Assembly (NCBI GenBank): GCA_947167535.1 | Contig: CAMVIL010000046.1 | Location: 1 to 7,922, forward strand | Direction of reading: 5' to 3' | Length of the DNA stretch: 7,922 nt | From: an uncultured Ruminococcus sp. | Lineage (GTDB): Bacteria; Bacillota; Clostridia; Oscillospirales; Ruminococcaceae | In this document: one piece after another, positions 1-5,659 of the stretch | How the letters are laid out: each line of letters begins with the position of its first letter | Position numbering within the stretch: the first letter of the stretch is position 1 | The notes under the pieces: model-generated | Database searches by the model: none | What the model was told of the DNA's origin: nothing | The model's input: the letters and a program-made list of their open reading frames with translations, nothing else | Position numbers and translations under genes: made by a program

Positions 1-656
1 ATATGCTTGTTGTCCCTGTCCTTCGTTTTCAGAGCCTGCGCGTTGATACTGATAGCCCCCAGCGGAGTTTTCAGCTCGTGGCTGGCATCGGAGATGAACT
101 GCTTCTCCCGCTCCATGGCAGCCTTGGCGGGCTTTGTCACGAACCTTGAAAGATAGACTGTTATCAGCAGAAGAATAAGCACTCCGACACATACGAGCAC
201 AACGCTTGTCAGTATCCTGACGACGGTATTCGTGCCGTCCGATGTATCGATCATCACTATGAGCTGCTGATCCTTCGGCAGCTGCTTGATGTCGTAAATG
301 TACGACCCCGCCTTCCATTTCTCATTGCCCTGAGAGAGTATCTTCTGAATGATCCGTTCGGGAACGTGTGCCCTGTCGGATTCGACTATGTACTCGGTGT
401 CGATGACCTCGCCGCTCTCTGAGACTATCATGGCGATGATAGAATCGTATTCCGAGGTGTTTTTTATCATCTCGGTGCCGATGTCGTTCTCATTCATAAG
501 CACATCGCTTCTGGTGAGCCACCTGACCATCTGCAGCGTGTCCTGATCGAACCAGTATTCCTGATAGTAGTAGTTGACCGCATAGAACACCCCGAACAGC
601 AGACACATCAGCATCATCGTAACGGCGACGAATTTATTGCGCAGCTCTTTTTCCAT
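1..656 (-). CDS. Sensor histidine kinase, N-terminal 218 residues (cut by window edge)
   Basis: Membrane histidine kinase of a two-component system, read leftwards and running off base 1. Translation from the ATG at 656-654 shows a short cytoplasmic start (MEKELRNKF), a first membrane span at about residues 8-28, an extracytoplasmic sensor region of about 115 residues (31-146), a second span at about 147-168, and the dimerisation/phosphoacceptor box FISDASHELKTPL with His193. Only about 15 residues (VTKPAKAAMEREKQ) separate span 2 from the H-box, so a full HAMP domain appears absent, as in some compact Firmicutes kinases. The ATPase domain lies outside the window. The start overlaps the stop of the upstream response regulator remnant (TAATG, 658-654), typical of translational coupling. 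Since that regulator is broken here, the kinase may be an orphan. The signal it senses cannot be told from sequence. Confidence 0.93.
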   Translation of the reverse strand, partial: MEKELRNKFVAVTMMLMCLLFGVFYAVNYYYQEYWFDQDTLQMVRWLTRSDVLMNENDIGTEMIKNTSEYDSIIAMIVSESGEVIDTEYIVESDRAHVPERIIQKILSQGNEKWKAGSYIYDIKQLPKDQQLIVMIDTSDGTNTVVRILTSVVLVCVGVLILLLITVYLSRFVTKPAKAAMEREKQFISDASHELKTPLGAISINAQALKTKDRDNKH

Positions 657-883
657 TACCCTTTGTCCTCCAGCGAATATCCGACACCCTTGCAGGTCAC
701 TATCGAAGCCCTCGACTCGACGAATCTCAGCTTTTTCCGCACAAACGAGATGTATACGTCAAGCTGATTGTACTCCGCCTCGTCGTCGTAGCCCCAAATC
801 TTCACGATCAGTGCTTCGAGTGGGCTTTTCTGTCCGTGGTTCATGATAAGGTATTACAGCAGGGGGGATTCATTGCGGGGGAG
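656..883 (-). pseudogene. OmpR-family response regulator, C-terminal DNA-binding remnant
   Basis: Remnant of the partner regulator of the adjacent kinase. What is left is the winged-helix domain of an OmpR/PhoB-type regulator: YLIMNHGQ, then the KIWGYDDEAEYNQLDVYISF stretch (recognition helix region), FVRKKLRF, and the terminal wing hairpin ASIVTCKGVGYSLE. The receiver domain with its phosphorylated Asp is missing. Reading upstream in the same frame gives LPRNESPLL, a stop (TAA, 856-854), then YLIMN. This aligns position by position with the usual LTPxEFxLLEYL start of the domain, with the stop where Glu is common, so homology seems to reach about base 883. Beyond that the frame is no longer regulator-like and the DNA matches a different gene on the other strand. 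A 62-residue product could in principle start at the ATG at 844-842, but it would lack the phosphorylation domain. Confidence 0.8.
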
Positions 884-892
884 CCTCCGCGA
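873..892. repeat. GC-rich near-palindrome at the gene-remnant junction
   Basis: TTGCGGGGGAGCCTCCGCGA is an imperfect inverted repeat: GCGGGGG (875-881) faces CCTCCGC (884-890), with one G-T mismatch and a two-base centre, and flanking T/G and T/A pairs extend it. It lies exactly where similarity to the regulator (minus strand) ends and similarity to the DedA-like protein (plus strand) begins. It could have helped a rearrangement, be a scar of one, or be chance in GC-rich DNA. Confidence 0.4.
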
Positions 893-1016
893 CGATTTTA
901 CCTGCTACTTCTCGGGGCTCATGAAGATGGACGCAAAAAAATTCATCTGGATAATAATTCTCGGCAAGCCCTGGTGCATACTTGCATACAGCATAATTTT
1001 CGGAATGATTAAATAG
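885..1016 (+). pseudogene. DedA/VTT-type membrane protein, C-terminal remnant
   Basis: The plus-strand frame ending at TAG 1014-1016 reads RDDFTCYFSGLMKMDAKKF, then a hydrophobic stretch with LGKPWCILAYS and the ending IIFGMIK. This resembles the C-terminal part of VTT (DedA/TVP38/TMEM64) proteins: a PDD-like turn, an aromatic/Gly segment 'G..kM....F', and a final membrane helix. DedA-family proteins are integral membrane proteins, several of which are lipid translocases. A full protein has about 200 residues, so roughly three quarters is missing. The frame stays open upstream to an ATG at 843 (57 codons), but the residues from that ATG to about base 884 do not look like the family and lie antisense to the regulator remnant. 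It ends 11 bases before pssA in the same direction, so it was probably the first gene of the phospholipid operon. The family call rests on a short match. Confidence 0.6.
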
Positions 1017-1027
1017 AGGCGGGAGCT

Positions 1028-1669
1028 ATGGACAAGAAAAGGATAGGCTACTATGACTATACGGTGATACTTACATATCTCGGGCTGCTGTTTGCCTGCT
1101 GCGGGATATTTCAGGTGATGTCAAAACAGTACTGGCTGGCGGTGTTCTGCCTTATGGCGGCAGGCGTGTGCGATATGTTCGACGGCACGGTTGCAAAAAC
1201 CAAAGAACGTGACGACGGCGAAAAATGCTTCGGGATACAGATAGACTCCCTCAGCGACCTTGTGAGCTTCGGAGCGCTGCCCGCATTGTTTGTGTATAAT
1301 ATCTCCGGCGGACATCCCGCAGTCGGTATCATCTCGGCGCTGTACATATTGGCAGCACTCATAAGGCTTGCGTATTTCAACGTCCTCGAGCAGCAGCGCC
1401 AGCGTGAGACTCCCGATCGCAAAAGCAGCTTTCTCGGCGTCCCCGTCACCACTATCGCGGTACTGCTGCCTCTGGTATATGTCATCTACGATTACCATCT
1501 GCTGCACAGCAGAGTGATTTTCTCCCTTATGCTTATCGTTATCGGTGCGGGCTTTCTCACACCGGTGACGATAAAAAAGCCCGACGCTCTGGGCAAGCTG
1601 GCGCTTATAGTTGTCGGCGTAGCGGAAGCGGCGGTCATGTTCCTCTTCATGGGCTGGGATGCTGTATGA
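1028..1669 (+). CDS. pssA: CDP-diacylglycerol--serine O-phosphatidyltransferase
   Basis: Makes phosphatidylserine from CDP-diacylglycerol and L-serine at the cytoplasmic membrane, the first step towards phosphatidylethanolamine. The 213-residue protein carries the CDP-alcohol phosphatidyltransferase signature: Asp49, Asp52-Gly53, Ala56, Gly69, Asp73 and Asp77 (CDMFDGTVAK ... FGIQIDSLSDLVSFGALPA). The Asp residues bind the metal and CDP headgroup in this family. SLSDLVSFG is characteristic of serine-using members. Two deviations are visible: Lys57 replaces the usual Arg, and 11 rather than 8 residues separate it from Gly69. The rest is hydrophobic, with about six membrane spans. The ATG at 1028 follows the purine-rich AGGCGGGAG (1017-1025). 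The gene overlaps psd by four bases, so the two enzymes are made together and act in sequence. No convincing promoter was seen just upstream; transcription probably entered through the now broken upstream gene. Confidence 0.95.
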   Translation: MDKKRIGYYDYTVILTYLGLLFACCGIFQVMSKQYWLAVFCLMAAGVCDMFDGTVAKTKERDDGEKCFGIQIDSLSDLVSFGALPALFVYNISGGHPAVGIISALYILAALIRLAYFNVLEQQRQRETPDRKSSFLGVPVTTIAVLLPLVYVIYDYHLLHSRVIFSLMLIVIGAGFLTPVTIKKPDALGKLALIVVGVAEAAVMFLFMGWDAV

Positions 1670-2499
1670 ATGAGTCCCTGTCTTTGAGATTTCTCTATCA
1701 CACAGCTGCGGGACGGTATCTCCTGAAGCTGCTGGTCAGACCCACTGTGTCAAGAGCGGCGGCTAAGTTTCTGAGCTGCCCGCTGTCACGCCCGATGACA
1801 GGCTATTATATCCGCAAGTATGGCATAGACCTGACGGGGTGCGAAAAAACAAAGTTTGACTCCTTTAACGATTTCTTCACCCGCATAAAACAGATAGACA
1901 TACACGCCGCCGAGGACTCGGTCATCAGCCCCTGCGACGGTTTTCTCAGTATTTACAGCATTACCCCCGACAGAAAGCTTGACATCAAGCACAGCAGCTA
2001 CACGATATCAAGTCTTCTCGAGGACGAGTCTCTGGCTGAAAAATACGGCGGCGGGCTCTGCCTTATCTTCCGTCTCGAGCCGCGGCACTATCACCGCTAC
2101 CTCTATGCCGCAAGCGGCGTGATAAAAAATCAGAAGGTCATAGGCGGCGTGCTGCACTGCGTCCGTCCCATAGCCTGCCGCGAGTTCCCCGTGTATGTAC
2201 AGAACTCGCGGGAATACACGGTGACCGAAAGCCGCAACCTCGGCAGCGTGGTGCAGATGGAGATAGGCGCGCTGCTTGTGGGAAAGATACGCAACAGAGA
2301 GCATCTGCCCGACTTTTATGTCACCCGCGGTTCGGAAAAGGGATACTTTGAGTTCGGCGGCTCGACGATAGTCCTGATGTTTGAGGCAGACAGGATAGAG
2401 CCGATGCCGTGGCTGAGCAGGTTCACCGACTCGGGACGCGAGATACCGGTAACCATCGGTCAGACCATCGGCAGGATCATTCACTTTGACGAAGTGTAG
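1666..2499 (+). CDS. psd: Phosphatidylserine decarboxylase proenzyme
   Basis: Converts phosphatidylserine to phosphatidylethanolamine with release of CO2. The enzyme is made as a proenzyme that cuts itself and turns a Ser into a pyruvoyl cofactor. The 277-residue product shows the self-cleavage motif FGGST near the C-terminus (cut expected between Gly232 and Ser233), leaving a short alpha chain of about 45 residues. The other members of the catalytic triad are visible: Asp91 in SPCDG and His143 in RLEPRHYHRYLYAASG, matching the YHR motif of the family (the Asp usually before YHR is His here). Length fits bacterial members of about 260-290 residues. The ATG at 1666 overlaps the pssA stop (ATGA), indicating translational coupling. 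The gene is followed after 23 bases by a strong terminator, so pssA-psd is the end of its operon. Confidence 0.95.
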   Translation: MNESLSLRFLYHTAAGRYLLKLLVRPTVSRAAAKFLSCPLSRPMTGYYIRKYGIDLTGCEKTKFDSFNDFFTRIKQIDIHAAEDSVISPCDGFLSIYSITPDRKLDIKHSSYTISSLLEDESLAEKYGGGLCLIFRLEPRHYHRYLYAASGVIKNQKVIGGVLHCVRPIACREFPVYVQNSREYTVTESRNLGSVVQMEIGALLVGKIRNREHLPDFYVTRGSEKGYFEFGGSTIVLMFEADRIEPMPWLSRFTDSGREIPVTIGQTIGRIIHFDEV

Positions 2500-2522
2500 A
2501 ACAAGCTCACATATACACACCG

Positions 2523-2562
2523 GAAAAGCAGGCTCGGAGACCGATCTCTAAGCCTGCTTTTC
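2523..2562 (+). terminator. Intrinsic terminator after psd
   Basis: A perfect 12-bp stem, GAAAAGCAGGCT (2523-2534) with AGCCTGCTTTTC (2551-2562), has an inner GAGA/TCTC stem (2537-2540 and 2545-2548) closing a CCGA loop. The stem has its own T-run on the 3' side and A-run on the 5' side, so it could stop transcription from either direction. It closes the phospholipid operon. Confidence 0.88.
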
Positions 2563-2604
2563 ATATCATCTCCGCAGCCGTCAAACTGCCGATTTTTAAA
2601 TTCT

Positions 2605-2644
2605 GCGCCAAAACGTTTAAATTATGACGTCGGGCGCTTTTTTT
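2605..2644 (+). terminator. Possible second (tandem) terminator
   Basis: GCGCC (2605-2609) pairs with GGCGC (2633-2637), an inner ACGT/ACGT pairing (2613-2616 and 2627-2630) lies inside, and seven T follow (2638-2644). The stem is short and has internal mismatches, so this is weak. If real, it insulates the promoter that begins two bases later from readthrough of psd. Confidence 0.35.
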
Positions 2645-2645
2645 G

Positions 2646-2674
2646 TTGAATCGGAATTGTATTTTTGGTATAAT
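2646..2674 (+). promoter_or_regulatory. SigA-type extended -10 promoter for the surface-protein operon
   Basis: TTGAAT (-35, 2646-2651), a 17-base spacer, and TATAAT (-10, 2669-2674) preceded by TGG (2666-2668), an extended -10 element. Transcription should start near 2681, leaving a leader of about 40 bases before the zinc-ribbon gene. Spacing and hexamers match the housekeeping consensus closely. The same -35, spacing and TGGTATAAT core recur at 5587-5615. Confidence 0.85.
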
Positions 2675-2722
2675 GTGATGAAACGGGGGAAAACCCAAAT
2701 CACTTGAAAAGAGATGAGATTT

Positions 2723-4024
2723 ATGCGTTATTGCAGCGGCTGCGGCAATCCCATGAACGAGGAACAGAGATTTTGCGCTGTGTGCGGAAAGTTGGCTCAG
2801 ACGGAATATCCGCAGACACCTCAGCAGCAGGATTTTCAGCCTGCTCCGACTGCCGCGGCACCACAAAAGAAGTCAAAGGCGCCCATCATCGCAGCAGTGC
2901 TGGCGACTGCAGTTGTCTTTACGGCGGGAGGCATCGTTCTCACGGGACTGCTGGGGCAGAGACGGTCGGAAAAGCGCCGAGACAGCAATGATTCCCGCAG
3001 CGCGATGGAGAAGTTCGATGACAAGCTGAATCAACAGACCACAGCGGACGGCGATAACAACAGAATAAGCGTCGACGACCTCATTGACGATTCCTCCAAA
3101 CCTGAGACCTACGACCTGACAGGGACCTGGGAGTACAAAAGTACAACTGGCGACGAACAGTTTACTTTCTATATCCTCGAAAACCACATGGCGGTATCCG
3201 AACACACCGACCCCGATACAGGTGAGATCAGAGAGGAAAAGTTCGGCATTGCCGTCGACCCTGCCAATAACAGGCTCATTATGTACGATGATAATCACGA
3301 TATCATCTCGATCGGAGATGACAAGATAATTGCCGACAGATTCGTGATGACCAGAACTTCCCACGATACCGGCGCCTACACGCTGGCTACAGGCGATAAG
3401 GAGCTGCTGGCGCGGCTGATCGGCACATGGGAATACAGCTGGGGCGACGAGTATTATCAGAAGGCCACATACACCTTCTATGAGAACGGCATAGCGGAAT
3501 ACCGCGGCTGTGGTAAATACGACGACGAGTGGTACACCGATACTTCGGCGTACTACTACTCCGACTATGAGCTGTGGGGATTAGGTCAGGTGGAGTTCAT
3601 CTCAGAAGATGTCATCGAGGTGGAGGGCGAGACCCTGACACGTATCGAGCCCGACGAGGATTACTACACTGTAAGGGACAACGTGAACGACGCCTATCTT
3701 GACGATGATTACATCAGAGAGTACATAGTCGGTGAATGGCAGGTTGACAAGGGTCTGCCCAGCGAGAAGGATTCCTACATCGAGTTCACAAGCGACGGCA
3801 AGGTCACCTGGTATTTCTATCATGACAACGAAGGATACGTCAAGAGCGGATGGTTCGGCGATGATTACGAAATACGGGACTCTCGCATTTATATCCACGA
3901 TGCTGACAACTTACAGCCTGAGGATTCATACATCCGCATCGAAAAGCTGGACGACGATGAATTCAATATGGTCTTGTTCGATGGCGGAGAATCAGGAAAC
4001 CAGTATCTCTGCTCACGCAGATAG
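2723..4024 (+). CDS. Zinc-ribbon, single-span membrane protein with three repeated extracytoplasmic domains
   Basis: Not assignable to a named gene. The 433-residue protein starts with a zinc ribbon, MRYCSGCG ... FCAVCG, whose four Cys (4, 7, 18, 21; spacing CX2C-X10-CX2C) should bind zinc in the cytoplasm. A Gln/Pro/Ala linker follows, then a Lys-flanked membrane span at about residues 54-77 and a charged stretch to about 128. The remainder should face outside and consists of three units of about 100 residues, opening with GTWEY (134), GTWEYSWG (234) and GEWQVD (337). Each continues with a beta-strand pattern of alternating Tyr/Phe and acidic residues, reminiscent of small lipocalin-like barrels. 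An ATG nine bases earlier (2714) is possible, but zinc-ribbon proteins usually begin at the MRYC Met and 2723 is better spaced from GAGATGAG. It is first in an operon with two lipoproteins; a sensing or scaffolding role at the cell surface is only inference. Confidence 0.88.
   Translation: MRYCSGCGNPMNEEQRFCAVCGKLAQTEYPQTPQQQDFQPAPTAAAPQKKSKAPIIAAVLATAVVFTAGGIVLTGLLGQRRSEKRRDSNDSRSAMEKFDDKLNQQTTADGDNNRISVDDLIDDSSKPETYDLTGTWEYKSTTGDEQFTFYILENHMAVSEHTDPDTGEIREEKFGIAVDPANNRLIMYDDNHDIISIGDDKIIADRFVMTRTSHDTGAYTLATGDKELLARLIGTWEYSWGDEYYQKATYTFYENGIAEYRGCGKYDDEWYTDTSAYYYSDYELWGLGQVEFISEDVIEVEGETLTRIEPDEDYYTVRDNVNDAYLDDDYIREYIVGEWQVDKGLPSEKDSYIEFTSDGKVTWYFYHDNEGYVKSGWFGDDYEIRDSRIYIHDADNLQPEDSYIRIEKLDDDEFNMVLFDGGESGNQYLCSRR
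3110..4021 (+). repeat. Three diverged ~100-codon repeats inside the zinc-ribbon protein
   Basis: Units begin near 3110, 3410 and 3719, each marked by a Gly-Thr/Glu-Trp triplet (codons at 3122, 3422, 3731; spacing 100 and 103 codons). Each triplet is followed about 12-20 residues later by an aromatic beta strand (QFTFYILENH, ATYTFYENG, SYIEFTSDG), and each unit ends with an I/L-rich strand. The units are similar in pattern but strongly diverged, so the duplication is old. Confidence 0.6.
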
Positions 4025-4029
4025 TTTTC

Positions 4030-4035
4030 AGGAGG
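4030..4035 (+). promoter_or_regulatory. Consensus ribosome binding site of the first lipoprotein gene
   Basis: AGGAGG lies seven bases before the ATG at 4043 and only six bases after the stop of the zinc-ribbon gene. This is the strongest Shine-Dalgarno sequence in the window and fixes the start of the lipoprotein. Confidence 0.85.
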
Positions 4036-4042
4036 AAAAGAT

Positions 4043-4537
4043 ATGAAGATCAAAACTATCAGAACCATTGCACTGCTTGCCCTGTCGGCAGCGCTGCTGA
4101 CCGCCTGCGGTTCGGCAGAAAGCGGCAGTGAGGAAAAGGATACCGCAGCCAAAACAGAGGCCGCCACCGCTGCAGAGACAGAAGCGGCGGCAGAGACCGA
4201 ACAGGCCGAGACGGAAGCTGCCGGGCAGGACGATTTCGGATTTGTCCTTCCGAAGGACGCAGTCTCCCCCGATCTCAGCAAGGACGACCCTTCCGACGAC
4301 AGCATCAGCTTTAAGTATGACGATCTCGGCAGAGTCGACAGCTATACCTATCAGGCGAACGGCAAGAAAATGGTGGTAGGCTACATCTACGACGACGAAA
4401 AGAGCAGCGTCTGGATCCTCGGCTATGCTGACGAGATCGTGGCAGTCGACGAGACGCTGGAGCTCACCGGATCCTTCGACGCTTCCCTGGGATTCACTGA
4501 GCATAACGGTTATTTCTTCAAGGGCTACAAGTTCTGA
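4043..4537 (+). CDS. Secreted lipoprotein with a small beta-rich domain, function unknown
   Basis: A 164-residue protein with a lipoprotein signal peptide: basic start MKIKTIRT, a hydrophobic core, and the lipobox LLTAC with Cys22 as the lipid-modified residue, so it should be anchored on the outer face of the membrane. Residues 23-62 are an Ala/Glu/Thr-rich linker without hydrophobic residues, a flexible tether common in these bacteria. The mature domain (about 63-164) is short and predicted beta-rich: SISFKYDDLGRVDSYTYQ, VVGYIYDDE, SVWILGY and NGYFFKGYKF. One YDDLGRV segment recalls YD/Rhs repeats, but a single copy is not evidence for that family. It starts 18 bases after the zinc-ribbon gene and is followed 28 bases later by another lipoprotein, so the three are probably co-transcribed. 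No known family was recognised. Confidence 0.9.
   Translation: MKIKTIRTIALLALSAALLTACGSAESGSEEKDTAAKTEAATAAETEAAAETEQAETEAAGQDDFGFVLPKDAVSPDLSKDDPSDDSISFKYDDLGRVDSYTYQANGKKMVVGYIYDDEKSSVWILGYADEIVAVDETLELTGSFDASLGFTEHNGYFFKGYKF
4109..4228 (+). repeat. Low-complexity Ala/Glu/Thr linker, first lipoprotein
   Basis: About 40 codons dominated by Ala, Glu and Thr (for example AETEAAAETEQAETEAA), directly after the lipidated Cys. It forms imperfect 9-12 base repeats of the GCAGAGACNGAA kind, a likely place for replication slippage and length variation. Confidence 0.7.
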
Positions 4538-4565
4538 GCCAACTATTTTTTAGGAGTGATATAAA

Positions 4566-5543
4566 ATGAAAGCAAAAATATTAGCGATGCTGGTACTGTC
4601 GGCGGTAATGCTGACGGCCTGCGGTTCGACAGAGAGCAGCAGCGATAAAGAGACAAAGAAGGCTGCCGAGACCACAACGGAAGCAGCTGCCGAAACAGAA
4701 GCTCCCGCCGAGGATACCGAAGCAGAGACCGAAGAAGCTCCCGCCGATGAGACAGAGGCTGAAACGGAAGCCGAGACCGAGCCCGAAGCCGACGCACCCG
4801 CTGCATCGGCAGGATACGAAAGCCCCGAAGCACTTATGAACGATTACTATGATCTGCTTATGAGCAAGGTGTCGGCGGAGGATCTCTTCTGCTGGATGGT
4901 GGCAGCCAACTCTGATATCAAGGACGAAGCGCTCAGGAGCAAGGGCGAGGGCTGGAAGTCGGGAGCTGCCGAGATAGCGGCTGAAGCATCGGCGAAGTTC
5001 TTCCTGCCCGATATGATGAAGGACGGCACTCTGCCCGACAACAGCTACCTCACCGAGAACGCCGAAAAGCAGCTGGCAAAATTCTACGATATGGCTTGCG
5101 GCGCCGATATCACAGTTCAGGGCGGCAGCCTGCCCGACGACATCAACGAAGAGATGCAGAAAATGACCGAAGATGTTGAATACCGCTACGAGCAGTACGA
5201 GAGAGACAACGGCGACGGCGCAATGTCGAAGCAGGAATACATCCTCAGCGATATGGATTACTATACCTCTACATATAGCGATCTGCTCACAAAGATGGTG
5301 GACAACATAAAGAACGGCCTCAAGACCTCAGTGGACGAGGGCAGGGATGCAATGTCTGACAAGAACTCTCTCGCCGTACCCGCGATAAACAGCGTCGATG
5401 ACTACCGCGAGTTTGACAACGCGAAATTCTCGGGAGAGATCTACGGCACAGAAGTGAGCATACCTTTCTTCACACAGGCAGACGGCGTACCGATGGTCTG
5501 CTATGAAGGCAAATGGTATCTTGCTACGGTGTTTGACTCCTGA
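4566..5543 (+). CDS. Secreted lipoprotein, alpha-helical, function unknown
   Basis: A 325-residue protein with a lipoprotein signal: MKAKILAMLVLSAVMLTAC, lipid-modified Cys19. Residues 20-82 form an acidic Ala/Glu/Thr/Pro tether. The mature domain (83-325) begins ESPEALMNDYYDLLMSKVSAEDLF and is mostly helical, with a strongly charged helical stretch at about 194-260 (EEMQKMTEDVEYRYEQYER). It ends in a beta hairpin, SIPFFTQADGVPMVCYEGKWYL, where the Gly-Lys-Trp-Tyr-Leu ending resembles the last strands of NTF2-like secreted domains; this is only a resemblance. Three Cys lie in the mature part (109, 178, 312). AGGAG (4552-4556) is nine bases before the ATG. It is the last gene before a strong terminator, and its first 30 residues resemble those of the preceding lipoprotein, but the domains after the linkers do not. 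No family was recognised. Confidence 0.9.
   Translation: MKAKILAMLVLSAVMLTACGSTESSSDKETKKAAETTTEAAAETEAPAEDTEAETEEAPADETEAETEAETEPEADAPAASAGYESPEALMNDYYDLLMSKVSAEDLFCWMVAANSDIKDEALRSKGEGWKSGAAEIAAEASAKFFLPDMMKDGTLPDNSYLTENAEKQLAKFYDMACGADITVQGGSLPDDINEEMQKMTEDVEYRYEQYERDNGDGAMSKQEYILSDMDYYTSTYSDLLTKMVDNIKNGLKTSVDEGRDAMSDKNSLAVPAINSVDDYREFDNAKFSGEIYGTEVSIPFFTQADGVPMVCYEGKWYLATVFDS
4623..4811 (+). repeat. Low-complexity acidic linker, second lipoprotein
   Basis: About 63 codons rich in Glu, Ala and Thr with Pro (EAPAEDTEAETEEAPADETE), encoding a long extended tether between the lipid anchor and the folded domain. The DNA is a set of imperfect GAAGCNGAGACC-like repeats. Confidence 0.7.
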
Positions 5544-5558
5544 TGATCCGACATTAAG

Positions 5559-5581
5559 GGCTGCTTCGGCAGCCTTTTTTT
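5559..5581 (+). terminator. Intrinsic terminator after the second lipoprotein
   Basis: GGCTGC (5559-5564), a TTCG loop closed by C-G (the very stable UUCG tetraloop in RNA), GCAGCC (5569-5574) and seven T. A textbook Rho-independent terminator, sitting 15 bases after the lipoprotein stop and 5 bases before the next promoter. Confidence 0.95.
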
Positions 5582-5586
5582 ACCGA

Positions 5587-5615
5587 TTGAATTATCCCTT
5601 AAAATGTGGTATAAT
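5587..5615 (+). promoter_or_regulatory. SigA-type extended -10 promoter for the LytTR signalling operon
   Basis: TTGAAT (5587-5592), a 17-base spacer, TATAAT (5610-5615) with TGG directly before it (5607-5609). Transcription should start near 5622, about 38 bases before the response regulator. AACGAT occurs twice just downstream (5624-5629, 5633-5638), too short to call an operator. Confidence 0.87.
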
Positions 5616-5659
5616 TATCTGTGAACGATCAAAACGATGGATAGAAGGTGGTATCCGAA

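Noticed and set aside
843..1016. A 57-codon small membrane protein gene starting at ATG 843
   Set aside because: The first 14 or so codons lie antisense to the regulator remnant and do not look like the DedA family, no ribosome binding site precedes the ATG, and the rest is better explained as the tail of a truncated gene.
2008..2520. A 170-codon minus-strand open frame opposite psd
   Set aside because: It fully overlaps a well-supported decarboxylase gene and shows no domain of its own.
4313..4339. YDDLGRV in the first lipoprotein as a YD/Rhs repeat toxin-like element
   Set aside because: Only one copy, in a 100-residue domain; Rhs proteins need many tandem copies.
5624..5638. Two AACGAT copies with a nine-base period just after the LytTR promoter as an operator
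   Set aside because: LytTR sites are usually longer repeats about 21 bases apart and upstream of the -35; two hexamers are too little.
5544..5659. A small AgrD-like pheromone gene next to the AgrC-like sensor
   Set aside because: The gap holds only the terminator, promoter and leader; no short frame with a ribosome binding site was found.
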